Source: Caballeronia sp. NK8
Lineage (GTDB): Bacteria; Pseudomonadota; Gammaproteobacteria; Burkholderiales; Burkholderiaceae
Direction of reading: 5' to 3'
Assembly (NCBI RefSeq): GCF_018408855.1
Contig: NZ_AP024326.1
Location: 951,132 to 1,015,131, forward strand
Length of the DNA: 64,000 nucleotides
Shown: piece after piece, positions 50,586 through 59,322 of the stretch
Numbering within the stretch: the stretch's first letter is position 1
How the letters are laid out: the number at the start of each line of letters is the position of its first letter
Made by a program: the position numbers and the translations under genes
The notes under the pieces: model-generated
Told to the model about the DNA's origin: nothing
Database searches by the model: none
The model's input: the letters and a program-made list of their open reading frames with translations, nothing else

Positions 50586-52214
50586 TCACATCGACGGGAC
50601 GACGGTCGCCGTCAGCATGATCACCTGGAACGTGCGGCCCTTATTCCATGCGCCCGAGAGACCACCAATGCCATTGTTGCTGTTACCGTCATAGCGATTG
50701 CTCACAGCGCCATACAGCACAACGGTCTGTCCATCGGACAGCGCGATGGTCTGGTCGTCCTTGTTGCCGAGGATGTCAGGCAACTGAATCTGCTGCAGCG
50801 TGGCGCCCGAACCCGTGCTGATGGTCGTGAACGGACCGTTCAGCTTCGAGCTATCGCTCCAGTACGACAGGATGATTTGATTGTGGTCGTTGACCGACGG
50901 CAGGATGTTCACGAAGTCACCGACCGTGACGGATCCCGGCTGAAGACCCGGTACGCCCGAGCTACTACCGGCGATCGAGCCAACGCTCGGCGTGGTGGCT
51001 GCCAAATACCCTTTCGTCTCGAATGTTCCGATGGACACCGGCAGGCCGTTCAACGTCAGCTTCGTCTGGGTGTTGTCCTGTACCGTCTTTCCGAAGGCGT
51101 TGAGGCCGCTGATGATCGCGTTGGTGCCTTCCATCGGCGAGCCGGGCTTCAAGACCGACAGGCCGACAGTGCCGCCAATCGCTGTTGCCAACGAGGTAGG
51201 CGAAGCCACCGTGATCGAATAGCGCTTCAGTCCGTCCGAGATGCGATTGAAAACGATGTCGGCGCTGACGCCCGCTTGCGACGAATTGCTCAGATCCACC
51301 TGCAGCGTGCGGACGCGCAGCGCGACCTGACGCGTCGAAATTGCGTTCTCGCGCGCGAGCAGCGCGCCCATGCGATCGACGGCTTCCTTAGTGTCGCGAA
51401 CCATCACCAAGCGGCTCTGCGGATTGACGACCACTTCTCCGAGCGGCGACTTCAGCTTTTCAAGTTCCGACTGGATGATCGCAATCTGGTCAAACGTGCC
51501 ATCGCGTCCGGTCGACGTGATCGACGAGAAAGACCCGGTATTGCCCGACGTGCCGCCCGTGGTACCACCGGACGCCTGGTTACCGGTCGACGTATCCGTG
51601 CCCTTCGACATCGTCGACTTGATGGACACCTTGCCCGGGATCGCCGCGATCGTGAACGTCTTGGTGACGAACCGGCTGATGGAAATGGTGCTGCCATCGA
51701 ATGTCCAGTCGAGGCCGAGGTTTTCGGTCACGCCGCGCAGATATTCGCCAACCTTGCAGTTACACGCCTGCGCATAGACCGGCTCGACATTCGACTTGGC
51801 CAACGCTTGCGGCTGCATCGGGGCACTCTGGCCGTTCCCGCCGTTGGTCTTCGGAATCAGCGCATCGCGCGGAATGAAGGCGTCCGGGCTCAGATGCACC
51901 GGATAACCGGTAGCGGTTGAGATAAGCGTGGCGATCTTCGACAGCGGAAGATTGCCGGGGAAGACAACCGATTTCTCGCGGAAGATCGCGGGCAATGTGG
52001 CTTCATACGCGACTGGCACCAACCGGTCGCCGAGGAACGCGGTCGGGACTGCCTCAACAAGCGACATCGACTCGGGGCCGTTGCCCATCGCGCGCGTGGC
52101 TTCCGCGTTGGTTGCATCGTAGGCGTGGTTCACGTCGGATTGCGATACCGCGCAGCCGGTCAGCGATGCAGCCACAAGAATGGCAATGGCAGATTTGATT
52201 TTCGTGAGGCGCAT
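50586..52214 (-). CDS. pilN: Pilus outer-membrane secretin PilN
   Basis: A 542-residue secretin lipoprotein. The lipobox LTGC places the lipid on Cys22. N-domains (about 70-330) include SKIATLISTATGYPVHLSPD and VVVNPQSRLVMVRDTKEAVD. The secretin core follows, with VALRVRTLQVDLSNSSQAGV, TKLTLNGLPVSIGTF and DDQTIALSDGQTVVLYGAV. It oligomerises to form the pilus exit channel. Length and motif order are typical of PilN of type IVb pili. Confidence 0.93.
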   Translation of the reverse strand: MRLTKIKSAIAILVAASLTGCAVSQSDVNHAYDATNAEATRAMGNGPESMSLVEAVPTAFLGDRLVPVAYEATLPAIFREKSVVFPGNLPLSKIATLISTATGYPVHLSPDAFIPRDALIPKTNGGNGQSAPMQPQALAKSNVEPVYAQACNCKVGEYLRGVTENLGLDWTFDGSTISISRFVTKTFTIAAIPGKVSIKSTMSKGTDTSTGNQASGGTTGGTSGNTGSFSSITSTGRDGTFDQIAIIQSELEKLKSPLGEVVVNPQSRLVMVRDTKEAVDRMGALLARENAISTRQVALRVRTLQVDLSNSSQAGVSADIVFNRISDGLKRYSITVASPTSLATAIGGTVGLSVLKPGSPMEGTNAIISGLNAFGKTVQDNTQTKLTLNGLPVSIGTFETKGYLAATTPSVGSIAGSSSGVPGLQPGSVTVGDFVNILPSVNDHNQIILSYWSDSSKLNGPFTTISTGSGATLQQIQLPDILGNKDDQTIALSDGQTVVLYGAVSNRYDGNSNNGIGGLSGAWNKGRTFQVIMLTATVVPSM

Positions 52215-52219
52215 GGCGA

Positions 52220-52879
52220 TTACTCTTGGCAGTTGGCTGCGCGTGCGACGACGCGGATCACGTTATTGGTGTGCTTGCAAACCCGCGTGGGCGTGCGCAT
52301 GTGGTTGGTCGCCTGCATCACTTGCGTGAGCACCGACTTGAAGTCGCCCGAGAACGTCGCGTTGAACTCAAGCGGCAAGTCGTCGTCGATCTTCCAGGCG
52401 AGCTGCCAGCCCTGCTGCTGCAGCCAGCGATCGAGCGCATTGCGCAGGTTGATGTCCTGCGGCGTGATCGAGAAAGACAGAACGCTACTAGGCACCGTTG
52501 CGCCACCTTGCGACGGCACGACGACCGGGGCGACGTCCATCGAGCCAACCCGCGACGGCGCGGCAGCGCCCGGAAGTGCAACCGGCGCGGGACCACCGAC
52601 ATCGGCCTTGGGGGCGGCCGGAGAGGCAGGCGAAGCGGGAGCGACCGAGGCAGAACGAACGCCAGGAGCAACCGGCGACACCATCGCAACTTGAGCCACA
52701 GGGGCTTTAGCGGAAGGTGCCGAGAGGAGTTGCCAGCCGTCACCGGGCGGCGGTGCGAGGCGCGATTGATCAGGCTCGGCTGCCGCAAGACCCGGCACAG
52801 TCGTGAGTGCGAGACACGCGAACAAGTGAGCCACCATGCGCGCGGTGCGATGCGTTTGAAGAGAAAAAGTAGGCGTCAT
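52220..52879 (-). CDS. pilL: PilL-like protein with TcpQ domain
   Basis: A 219-residue periplasmic protein. The ATG at 52879 gives a signal peptide (MVAHLFACLALTTVPGLAAA). A Pro/Ala-rich linker follows, then a C-terminal TcpQ-type domain at about 145-219 with VLSFSITPQDINLRNALDRW, WQLAWKIDDDLPLE and TFSGDFKSVLTQVMQA. TcpQ and PilL domains stabilise or target the secretin. It lies 5 bases before pilN. Paired Cys near the end (VCKH and ANCQE) may be bonded. Confidence 0.85.
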   Translation of the reverse strand: MTPTFSLQTHRTARMVAHLFACLALTTVPGLAAAEPDQSRLAPPPGDGWQLLSAPSAKAPVAQVAMVSPVAPGVRSASVAPASPASPAAPKADVGGPAPVALPGAAAPSRVGSMDVAPVVVPSQGGATVPSSVLSFSITPQDINLRNALDRWLQQQGWQLAWKIDDDLPLEFNATFSGDFKSVLTQVMQATNHMRTPTRVCKHTNNVIRVVARAANCQE

Positions 52880-52884
52880 GTTGG

Positions 52885-53307
52885 TCAGTTCGCGCGTTGC
52901 AGGCGGCGGTAAATGTTGTTGGCGTAGATGAGCTGCTTGTTCGACGAGACTGCGTTGTAGGCACCGACCGCTTTCCACGTCGGACCGAACTGCTTGATGT
53001 TCGAAGCCAGGATCCATGTCCCCACATAAGCGTTCACGCAGGCGTCGAACAGGTGTTGCCGAGTGATGCCGAAGCGACCCAGTTTTGGAAGCCAGGACGA
53101 GTTGATTTGCATCAAGCCAATGTCCTCGCTTCCATCGGTATTGCGATTCGTCACATACGGGCGCATTCCGGACTCTTGCTGTGCGACCGCACGTACCACT
53201 TGAACGCTGACGCGGTGGTAGCGCGCGGCATCGTCAAGACAATCGGCATACGCATGGAACGAGACGGTTGCAATGAGCAGCGTCGAGACTTGAAGCAATC
53301 GGCTCAT
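52885..53307 (-). CDS. Lytic transglycosylase (PilT-like/VirB1-like)
   Basis: A 140-residue SLT-domain protein. A signal peptide (SRLLQVSTLLIATVSFHAYA) precedes a catalytic Glu in VRAVAQQESGMRP. GSEDIGLMQINSSWL and VGAYNAV complete the lysozyme-like fold. It locally cuts peptidoglycan so that the pilus or secretion apparatus can pass. It overlaps the upstream gene by four bases. It is the second transglycosylase of the operon; the other is the longer gene at 54560. Confidence 0.92.
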   Translation of the reverse strand: MSRLLQVSTLLIATVSFHAYADCLDDAARYHRVSVQVVRAVAQQESGMRPYVTNRNTDGSEDIGLMQINSSWLPKLGRFGITRQHLFDACVNAYVGTWILASNIKQFGPTWKAVGAYNAVSSNKQLIYANNIYRRLQRAN

Positions 53308-54563
53308 GACGCGGGCCGATCGAAAAACCGCACATCGTGCTTGCGCAGCACGTTCACGACGTTCCCGTCTGCGTTGACGATGAACTGTTCGGCGGTGCCG
53401 TTGAACTTGTAATAGCGGCCGTTCTGCTCGCCCGAGCCCATGTGCGCCACGTCAGCGACCGTCACCTTGCCGACGGTGTCGGCGAACTTGAAGAACGTCG
53501 AGCCGTTTTCATCAAACACGCTTTGCAGCGCGGCCTTGTTCGCGGCGTCGAACTCATAGACGGTTCCCGCGACGCGGGCGACTTCGACCTTGTCTGCGTC
53601 GTTGGAGATCGTGAAGCGCTCGGCGCGGTTGAACGTCATCACGCCAGTCGCGTCATCCCACTTCGGGCGCAGCGACTTACCGTCTTGACCGGTTACCTTC
53701 AGCTCCGCAGCGGGCTTCACCGAGAACTTGATTTGGATATGGCTGTCGTCACCATCGCGGATCGCAAGTGCACCAAACTTTGCCGCCAGCACGGACCCGG
53801 ATGCGGCCGTAGCGTCGGCATCGACCTTCTTCGCGATGTCTGCGATGGGGTCTGCCCCGGAGGGTGCGCCCGACGCGGCCGGTGCTATAGCAGCGACCTG
53901 CGACACCGGCGCGACATAGTTGACAGCCACCGACTGCGGAGCCGAGCGGCGAAGTGTTACGTGGTGAGAGTTGAAATCGACGTCGGCGTACAGGTCGGAC
54001 GCGGTCACGAGCCGATCAAGCGTCTGCATCCAGTTCTCGCCATCGCGCGTGCCGAAGCTCGTCGAAGCCGTCAGATCGATGTCTTTCTGTGCGGACCCCG
54101 TCCAACCCTGCGGCACCAGTGCTTTGACCAATTGCGCGAGCGGCAGCGTGGTGTTCAGAGGCCGAGTACTTTCAAGGCTGCTGCGCGGCCCGATGAGCGC
54201 AAGGCGGCCGGAGAAGCCAGAAAAGCCGGACGGAGTGTCGCTGTGCGCCTTGTCGCCAATGAAGCGATTGGCCTTTTTCCAGTAAGCCGTGGCGCTCGAG
54301 CCGCCCGCCGAGTAACGGATCACCTCGGGCGTACCCGGCACAACGATGTATGGGCCTTGGCTATGTCCACCGTCCACGCGCAGCGACTGGCCGGCGCGCG
54401 GCTGGAAATACGTGTCACTGCCATCATTGAAGACCAGTGCGGGACGCTCTAGCACATTGCCCGCGATCTCGTAGTCGAAGTCGAGCGGGTCTGTACCGGC
54501 GGCCGCCGCGTTCAGCGTGACCGCGGCGAGCGCGAGAGTAAGAAGAGAGAGCGTGTGCTTCAT
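53304..54563 (-). CDS. VirB9/TcpQ-like hybrid outer-core protein
   Basis: A 419-residue secreted protein with signal peptide (MKHTLSLLTLALAAVTLNAA). An N-terminal beta segment has RPALVFNDGSDTYFQPRAGQ. A middle TcpQ-like unit (about 150-210) reads PLAQLVKALVPQGWTGSAQK and WMQTLDRLVTASDLYADVDF. The C-terminal part has VFDENGSTFFKFADT and YYKFNGTAEQFIVNADGNVV, which recalls the C-terminal domain of VirB9/TrbG. It thus mixes pilus and secretion-core modules. It lies between the two transglycosylase genes and may join the VirB core to the pilus secretin. Confidence 0.7.
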   Translation of the reverse strand: MKHTLSLLTLALAAVTLNAAAAGTDPLDFDYEIAGNVLERPALVFNDGSDTYFQPRAGQSLRVDGGHSQGPYIVVPGTPEVIRYSAGGSSATAYWKKANRFIGDKAHSDTPSGFSGFSGRLALIGPRSSLESTRPLNTTLPLAQLVKALVPQGWTGSAQKDIDLTASTSFGTRDGENWMQTLDRLVTASDLYADVDFNSHHVTLRRSAPQSVAVNYVAPVSQVAAIAPAASGAPSGADPIADIAKKVDADATAASGSVLAAKFGALAIRDGDDSHIQIKFSVKPAAELKVTGQDGKSLRPKWDDATGVMTFNRAERFTISNDADKVEVARVAGTVYEFDAANKAALQSVFDENGSTFFKFADTVGKVTVADVAHMGSGEQNGRYYKFNGTAEQFIVNADGNVVNVLRKHDVRFFDRPAS

Positions 54564-55360
54564 AGGCCGCGTTCGATTTGAGAAAGATGCTTCACGAAGC
54601 GCGCGAGGTATTCGCGGCCCGGGGCGGGATTAGCACTGTGGTAATACGCGACGGCCTTTACCGCGGAGTGCGTGAGGCGGTAGTTCTCGTTGAGGATGTC
54701 TTCTGCGACGCGGATGTTGGTCGCTGGTGCAAGGGCATCCCAGGCACTCGCGAAGCGCTTGCCGTGGTATCCCCAGTTCACTTGCATTAGGCCAATATCG
54801 AAGTTCGATCGGCCGTTGCTGATCAGATAGCGGACCGCGCGATACGCGTCCTCTCGGGTGCGAAAGAAGAAACCGCGACCCGCGACATTCAACGTCCACG
54901 GCCATGCACGACCGTTGTATGCGGACTCATTGAGCGCGATGCCAGCGAGAATCTTGGGATCGACCGAGGTGTGCATCGCGTCGAACGGCGCCTGCGCGGA
55001 TGCGCACGACCAGCCCCCTCGGCGCTCGGTGATGCTCGCTTGGGCGTCATCGGTAAGCGTCGCGGGGCGCAACCAGCCCGCCTTTACAAAGAGGCTCTCG
55101 AAGCTGATAGGCGAGCCGTCGATGTTGATCGCAACACCGCCAGTCGTGGCCTCGACCGTTTGGCCCTCAAATCGGTTTGCCCACGCCAGAAACGGCTTGA
55201 GTCCACATGCGTAGACGGGTTCGCCGGGCAGCTCGACGAGCGCGCGTTTCGTGCCGTCATCGACCACGATGCGCGTCGGGCTGATGATCGAATCGATGGT
55301 CGCCGCGTGTGCGCAGAGCGCCAATGCAGACAGGCAGGCAGCCGCCCATGCCTTAGTCAT
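54560..55360 (-). CDS. Lytic transglycosylase with N-terminal extension (VirB1-like)
   Basis: A 266-residue protein with a signal peptide (AWAAACLSALALCAHA). A small beta domain follows (about 25-125: IDSIISPTRIVVDDGTKRAL; VEATTGGVAINIDGSPISFE). The SLT domain then has its catalytic Glu in GIALNESAYNGR, then FDIGLMQVNWGYH and AVAYYHSANPAPGREY. It opens peptidoglycan for the secretion and pilus machine. It overlaps VirB10 by eight bases and the next gene by four. Confidence 0.88.
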   Translation of the reverse strand: MTKAWAAACLSALALCAHAATIDSIISPTRIVVDDGTKRALVELPGEPVYACGLKPFLAWANRFEGQTVEATTGGVAINIDGSPISFESLFVKAGWLRPATLTDDAQASITERRGGWSCASAQAPFDAMHTSVDPKILAGIALNESAYNGRAWPWTLNVAGRGFFFRTREDAYRAVRYLISNGRSNFDIGLMQVNWGYHGKRFASAWDALAPATNIRVAEDILNENYRLTHSAVKAVAYYHSANPAPGREYLARFVKHLSQIERGL

Positions 55361-56609
55361 GGTATGGCTCCATGACGATGTCCTGCGTCACTTGCACCAG
55401 GAACTTCTGGCCCGGTTCGACGGTAATGGTCGGCGGGATATTCTGGTTGCGCTGCATGACGGTCTGGGCCGTCGCTGCCGCGACCTGCCCCGCCGTGTCA
55501 CCATAAGTAGTGACGCCGTTCGGCGTCGCGGTCGTCGCCGTCTGAGAGCTGCTGTCGAACGCCTTCAGCAGAATCGCCGTAATGAAGCCCGCGCCGAAGA
55601 TCTTCAGGAAGTGGTTGTTCACATCGCCCGAGAACCCGGCGTAGCCGTTCTGGTCCGCACCCTGCATGCCGTTGAGCGGCACGCTCTTGCCGTTGGGCAG
55701 ACGCAGACTCGTCGAAGCGACCAGCAAGCGCTCTTGGCCAACTTTGACGTCCGCGCTGTACATGCCATTGATGAACGCGCCCTTCGGGATCATCAAGCAG
55801 TCGCCGCCCAAGCTGTCGTACACATCCTCATCGACCATCAACGCCACGCGACCCGGCTTGTCCGAGTTCAGCCCCTCCACCGTCTTGACGTGGATGACGT
55901 GCGGCGGCGTCAACGTGCAACCCGTCGACCGGCCATTGAAGGTTGTCCGTTCGATGCCGCCGCGCGAATCCGCATCGCGCAGGAAGGCGCGGTCGCGATC
56001 TTCGGGTGCTTGGCCCTGCTTCGCCAAGGCAATCGCCATCGCATCGGGGGTGTTGGCTCCCGCAGCGTTACGGGCAGCTCGTACCTCGTCCAACGAAGGG
56101 ACGCCAGCGGGCAGTACGCCGGTCGCCGAGTTCGCCGAACGCGACGCGCCTGCCTGCTTGAAAATCGAGGACGTGTAGATCGCGTCTTGCGCCGCTTGGC
56201 GGGAAAGCTCGCGCGTGTCCGTGCTCGAACCTTTGACTTCCTCCTGGAAGTCCGCACCGGTTAGCATCGGCTTGACGGCGGGCTTCGGAGTCGCTGCTTC
56301 AGACGCTGCACGCGCGGCAGCCTCCGACGCCGCTGCGTCGCGCTGCTGACGGATCATCTGGTCGATGTCGTTGTTGTTCGCGGCAGTGGGCGCTTCCGTA
56401 CTCGATTTAAGCGCGGTCGCCTTCTTAATGCGCGCGTCTTCGTCTGCCTTGTTCGTCGCCTGCAGTTGATAGTAAAAGCCGAGGCCTCCGATGACGACCG
56501 CAGCCAGAATGCCGATGCTCATGATCGCATTGCGGGGCGTCTTGCCTTTGACGAGTGCTTCTTGCTCCGCGCTGGGTGTAGCCGAGTCCGGTTTTTTCGC
56601 CACGATCAC
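55353..56609 (-). CDS. VirB10/TrbI-type T4SS core protein
   Basis: A 418-residue VirB10 family protein. A cytoplasmic N-terminus precedes one transmembrane helix (AIMSIGILAAVVIGGLGFYY, about 28-47). A charged and Ala-rich periplasmic region follows, then a beta-barrel domain. That domain has VALMVDEDVYDSLGGDCLMI, PKGAFINGMYSADVKVGQER, STSLRLPNGKSVPLNGMQGA and FGAGFITAILLKAF, the last forming the antenna region. It spans both membranes in type IV secretion. It overlaps VirB9 (ATGA). Confidence 0.92.
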   Translation of the reverse strand: MIVAKKPDSATPSAEQEALVKGKTPRNAIMSIGILAAVVIGGLGFYYQLQATNKADEDARIKKATALKSSTEAPTAANNNDIDQMIRQQRDAAASEAAARAASEAATPKPAVKPMLTGADFQEEVKGSSTDTRELSRQAAQDAIYTSSIFKQAGASRSANSATGVLPAGVPSLDEVRAARNAAGANTPDAMAIALAKQGQAPEDRDRAFLRDADSRGGIERTTFNGRSTGCTLTPPHVIHVKTVEGLNSDKPGRVALMVDEDVYDSLGGDCLMIPKGAFINGMYSADVKVGQERLLVASTSLRLPNGKSVPLNGMQGADQNGYAGFSGDVNNHFLKIFGAGFITAILLKAFDSSSQTATTATPNGVTTYGDTAGQVAAATAQTVMQRNQNIPPTITVEPGQKFLVQVTQDIVMEPYHD

Positions 56610-57478
56610 AACACCCCGAACAAGCGGCGGCGGCCGCGCGTCACCGTGACCTCGTCCTTGCCGGAACGCAGAACGATCTCATCGGCCAGACGCTGAAGGA
56701 CAAGGAAGTCTCCCCGGCGAATGAAGTTTGCGACGACACGATCGCCGTGGTTGAGAATGAATGGGACCGGCCACTCCTGAGCCTTGGCAGGCATGCGCAT
56801 CCAGACCGCACGTCCGTCGTCGAAGACGGTTTCCGGCGTGAACTCAGCGCGGCCTTCGACGCTGTAGTCCCAGTTCAGCTTGTCAGGCGCAACACCGATG
56901 CTTCCTGAGTCCGCACCACCGCGACCGCCTGTCGCCGTCGCGTCGTCGCGTGCGCTGACGCGGGCCATCGGCGCGCGCGGGTATTGGAAGCGCACGGTCT
57001 GATAGAACATCCCGCCCGCCGGCGACGCGATAAGCGTGAAGTCGTACTCGCGCAAATTCGTCGTCAGATGCAGCGTGTTGACTAGATCGGCCTTGTGCGG
57101 CTTGATGAACACGTGGTTCATCTTGTCGTCGTCGATCTCCCACTGGACGCTGTCGCCCATCGCGGGGTCAGCAATCAGCTTCTCGCCCTTCTCCAGTTCG
57201 ATCGTCGTCAGCTTGAGCGGTGCGGTCAGCACGCGGTAGATCTGGTCGCGGCTGTACGGGAAGACGCCGATGCGCGCATCGCCCGGCATAGTCAAAGGAT
57301 CAGCGCCGCCGTTGAACGGATTGATCGGGCTCATCGGGTCGCCTGCGACCATCGCGGCATTGAACGCCGAGTCGTTCGTGGCTTTCTTGGCCGCAGCCGG
57401 TTGGGTAAGGAACGCTGCGCACGCAGCGAGAACGCACATGCCGATGACCGGCCGTTTGTTGAGAATGGTTGCGGTCAT
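56606..57478 (-). CDS. VirB9/TrbG-type T4SS core protein
   Basis: A 290-residue protein with signal peptide (RPVIGMCVLAACAAFLTQPA). The N-terminal domain has DARIGVFPYSRDQIYRVLTA and LIADPAMGDSVQWEI. The C-terminal domain, from about 190, has LNWDYSVEGRAEFTPETVFD, RAVWMRMPAKAQEWPVPFIL and ILRSGKDEVTVTRG-like strands. VirB9 forms the outer-membrane core with VirB10 and VirB7. No VirB7-like lipoprotein is evident. It lies two bases after VirB8. Confidence 0.9.
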   Translation of the reverse strand: MTATILNKRPVIGMCVLAACAAFLTQPAAAKKATNDSAFNAAMVAGDPMSPINPFNGGADPLTMPGDARIGVFPYSRDQIYRVLTAPLKLTTIELEKGEKLIADPAMGDSVQWEIDDDKMNHVFIKPHKADLVNTLHLTTNLREYDFTLIASPAGGMFYQTVRFQYPRAPMARVSARDDATATGGRGGADSGSIGVAPDKLNWDYSVEGRAEFTPETVFDDGRAVWMRMPAKAQEWPVPFILNHGDRVVANFIRRGDFLVLQRLADEIVLRSGKDEVTVTRGRRRLFGVL

Positions 57479-57480
57479 GC

Positions 57481-58185
57481 TTATGCGGTCCGCTCAAGGC
57501 GGAAGAACGGAATGAAGATGCCGAAGGGGTTTGTCGTCAACGCCTGCTCAGCAGTCGGCGCGACGATTTGATAGCGCAACGTGAGTGCGTACGATTTCAC
57601 GTCCGGCTTGCCGGTCGCGCCAGCCTGCGAGGTGGTCGTTGTAAATTCGACGAGCACGGTCGAGTCTTCGAGCAGCGCGATGTTGCGCACGTCGACTTCG
57701 CGGATCAGTTTCGGGTTTGCCGTGATCTGCTGGAACGGTGTGTCGGCCTTCAGCCAATCGCGGAACTGACCGGCTGCCGCGCCGATCATCTGCGCCTTGA
57801 CCGAGTTGATGTTGGCGGTCATGCGCGAAGTTTCGAGCCGGTCCGAAAGCACCGGCTCAATCGTGAACCAGCGAATCGCCATGTCTTTGACCGTCGTGCG
57901 CACAGCTTGCGAGTCTGGCTTGTAGGCGACAAGCTCGGTTACGATCGGATGGCCGCCGGTATCCGCAGACACGCCTACAACGCGAGTAACCGAAGGCGGA
58001 GGTTGCCGCGTCCATACCGCGCCGACGGCGATCACGGCAAGGCCGAACGAGATCAGCATCCAGCGGTTAGCTTCGAGCTTAAGCTTCGTGCTTGTCTCAA
58101 AGATGACTTGGCTCGGATCTTCCTCCGCGTACATGCCAGGAGCCGTAGACAGCGCGGCCCGACGCTTGTTCTTGAAAAGACGCAT
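57481..58185 (-). CDS. VirB8/TrbF-type T4SS inner-membrane protein
   Basis: A 234-residue bitopic protein. A cytoplasmic N-terminus precedes one helix (MLISFGLAVIAVGAVW, about 44-59). The periplasmic NTF2-like domain has ALTLRYQIVAP and TTNPFGIFIPFFRLER near the end, the latter the typical NPxG-F motif of VirB8. It nucleates the secretion core. It is the first gene of the operon. AAGGG lies just before its ATG, and a dyad lies at 58200-58212. Confidence 0.91.
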   Translation of the reverse strand: MRLFKNKRRAALSTAPGMYAEEDPSQVIFETSTKLKLEANRWMLISFGLAVIAVGAVWTRQPPPSVTRVVGVSADTGGHPIVTELVAYKPDSQAVRTTVKDMAIRWFTIEPVLSDRLETSRMTANINSVKAQMIGAAAGQFRDWLKADTPFQQITANPKLIREVDVRNIALLEDSTVLVEFTTTTSQAGATGKPDVKSYALTLRYQIVAPTAEQALTTNPFGIFIPFFRLERTA

Positions 58186-58199
58186 GGCAACCCTTTATT

Positions 58200-58212
58200 A
58201 ATGGTCACCATT
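58200..58212. promoter_or_regulatory. Dyad at the head of the VirB8-PilV operon
   Basis: AATGGT-C-ACCATT, a perfect 6-base dyad with a 1-base centre, 15 bases upstream of the VirB8 ATG and overlapping the region of its ribosome site. It is a candidate operator or translational control hairpin. Confidence 0.4.
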
Positions 58213-58452
58213 GAAACAGCACGAGCGTCCTCCATTTTTCCGAAAGGAGGCCAATTTCGCACGCCATTTCCATGGTCTGGCGCACACTTGACCTCAAGAG
58301 CGTGAGCGACCAGCGCGCAAATCGCACTGGACGCAACATTTCATAATACGAAAAGTTAGCCGACTAAGGGGGGTGTGAATATCCGGATCGCTTTGTAACA
58401 AGACTTTTTTGCTTTAGAATCAGGGAATTAACGAAATGTCCACCCGCAGTGG

Positions 58453-58472
58453 GACGCTCTCCGGAGAGCGTC
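58453..58472. repeat. 20-base perfect palindrome, copy 2
   Basis: Identical to 25296-25315 (GACGCTCTCCGGAGAGCGTC). Outward identity extends a few bases: TGGG lies on the left here and CCCA on the right of copy 1, so the copies match as inverted 24-mers. Confidence 0.8.
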
Positions 58473-58506
58473 ACTCTTCGTCCATGGACCCGTTTGAGGC
58501 CTTGTC

Positions 58507-59322
58507 TTAGCGAGCCAGAACCTCCCGTGCCCGGGCATGTGTCCAAGGCGGTTGAGGCAAAACACCACCGTTTTGGTCAGCGTCACGGCGTGCGGCCGGC
58601 GCGACGGCAGGCATCCGGTGCTCGAGTATTACCGAAATTAACTCGCGCATTTGGCAAAACAGGCTAGAACTCCTACGCCCAGCGGCGTCGATCCTCACCA
58701 CGCCGTACTCCTCGACGGACCAGACGTCTCCATTAGCCCCGGCAAAGGACTTCCCTGCCAAGGCCCGCACCCGTTCCGTCTCCAGTTCCTCTTTTGCTCG
58801 CTCATTCCTCTTGTGGGCGGCCGCCTCCTCATCAGCGTTCATCCGGGTGGCAAGGAACGAATAATCAATCGGCCGATGCAACAGCGCTTGTAGGTAGGCG
58901 AACGCATTCGACACCTTAAGTGATTGCAGCTGTTTTTGGGCGTGTTTTACGACGTCTGAGAGCAAGTGTCCGCGCTCCCGCGCCCGCTTCATCAACGCGC
59001 AGACTCCAAACGGAGTTAGCAGCCGTCCCCCTACTAGCCAGCGAAAGTCGGCCGGCAATGAGACAGGCTTTTCAATTTTTACGTGTCCTGAATCGCCCTG
59101 TTGTCTCTTTGAAAGATTATTTGGGTTCGCTGTTTACGTATCGCAGCGGTGCGCATCGGCTTCACGGCGGTCCGCCTGTTTTGGTTGCTTCCGGCCTCTC
59201 TGCGCGCGGGAGACCGCGAACTGACTATCCAAACTGTGTGAACCGATCCTGCTGATGGTGGTCATCGAGGCCTGTGCGTCGCGAACAATGATGCCTGCGC
59301 CCTTCTCGATACGCGGTCGCAT
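58507..59322 (-). pseudogene. Broken DNA-binding or replication-like plasmid gene
   Basis: One reading frame runs from about 59322 to 58507 with a single in-frame TAA at 59134-59136. Before it, the end reads FAVSRAQRGRKQPKQADRRE and so on. After it come TANPNNLSKRQQGDSGHVKI and the clearly folded LPADFRWLVGGRLLTPFGVC, RGHLLSDVVKHAQKQLQSLK and NAFAYLQALLHRPIDYSFLA. A C-terminal beta part follows (GVVRIDAAGRRSSSLFCQMR). The continuous sense on both sides suggests one longer protein cut by a nonsense codon. A TTG at 59058 could restart a 183-residue C-terminal product. I do not recognise the family with confidence; a plasmid replication or partition role is a guess from position. Confidence 0.5.

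Larger units (their letters stand above)
58186..58506. other. Leader of the pilus/T4SS operon
   Basis: No gene found. It holds AATGGT-C-ACCATT (58200-58212) 15 bases before the VirB8 start, AT-rich stretches around 58335-58430 that suit a promoter, and the second copy of the 20-base palindrome at 58453-58472. Confidence 0.55.
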
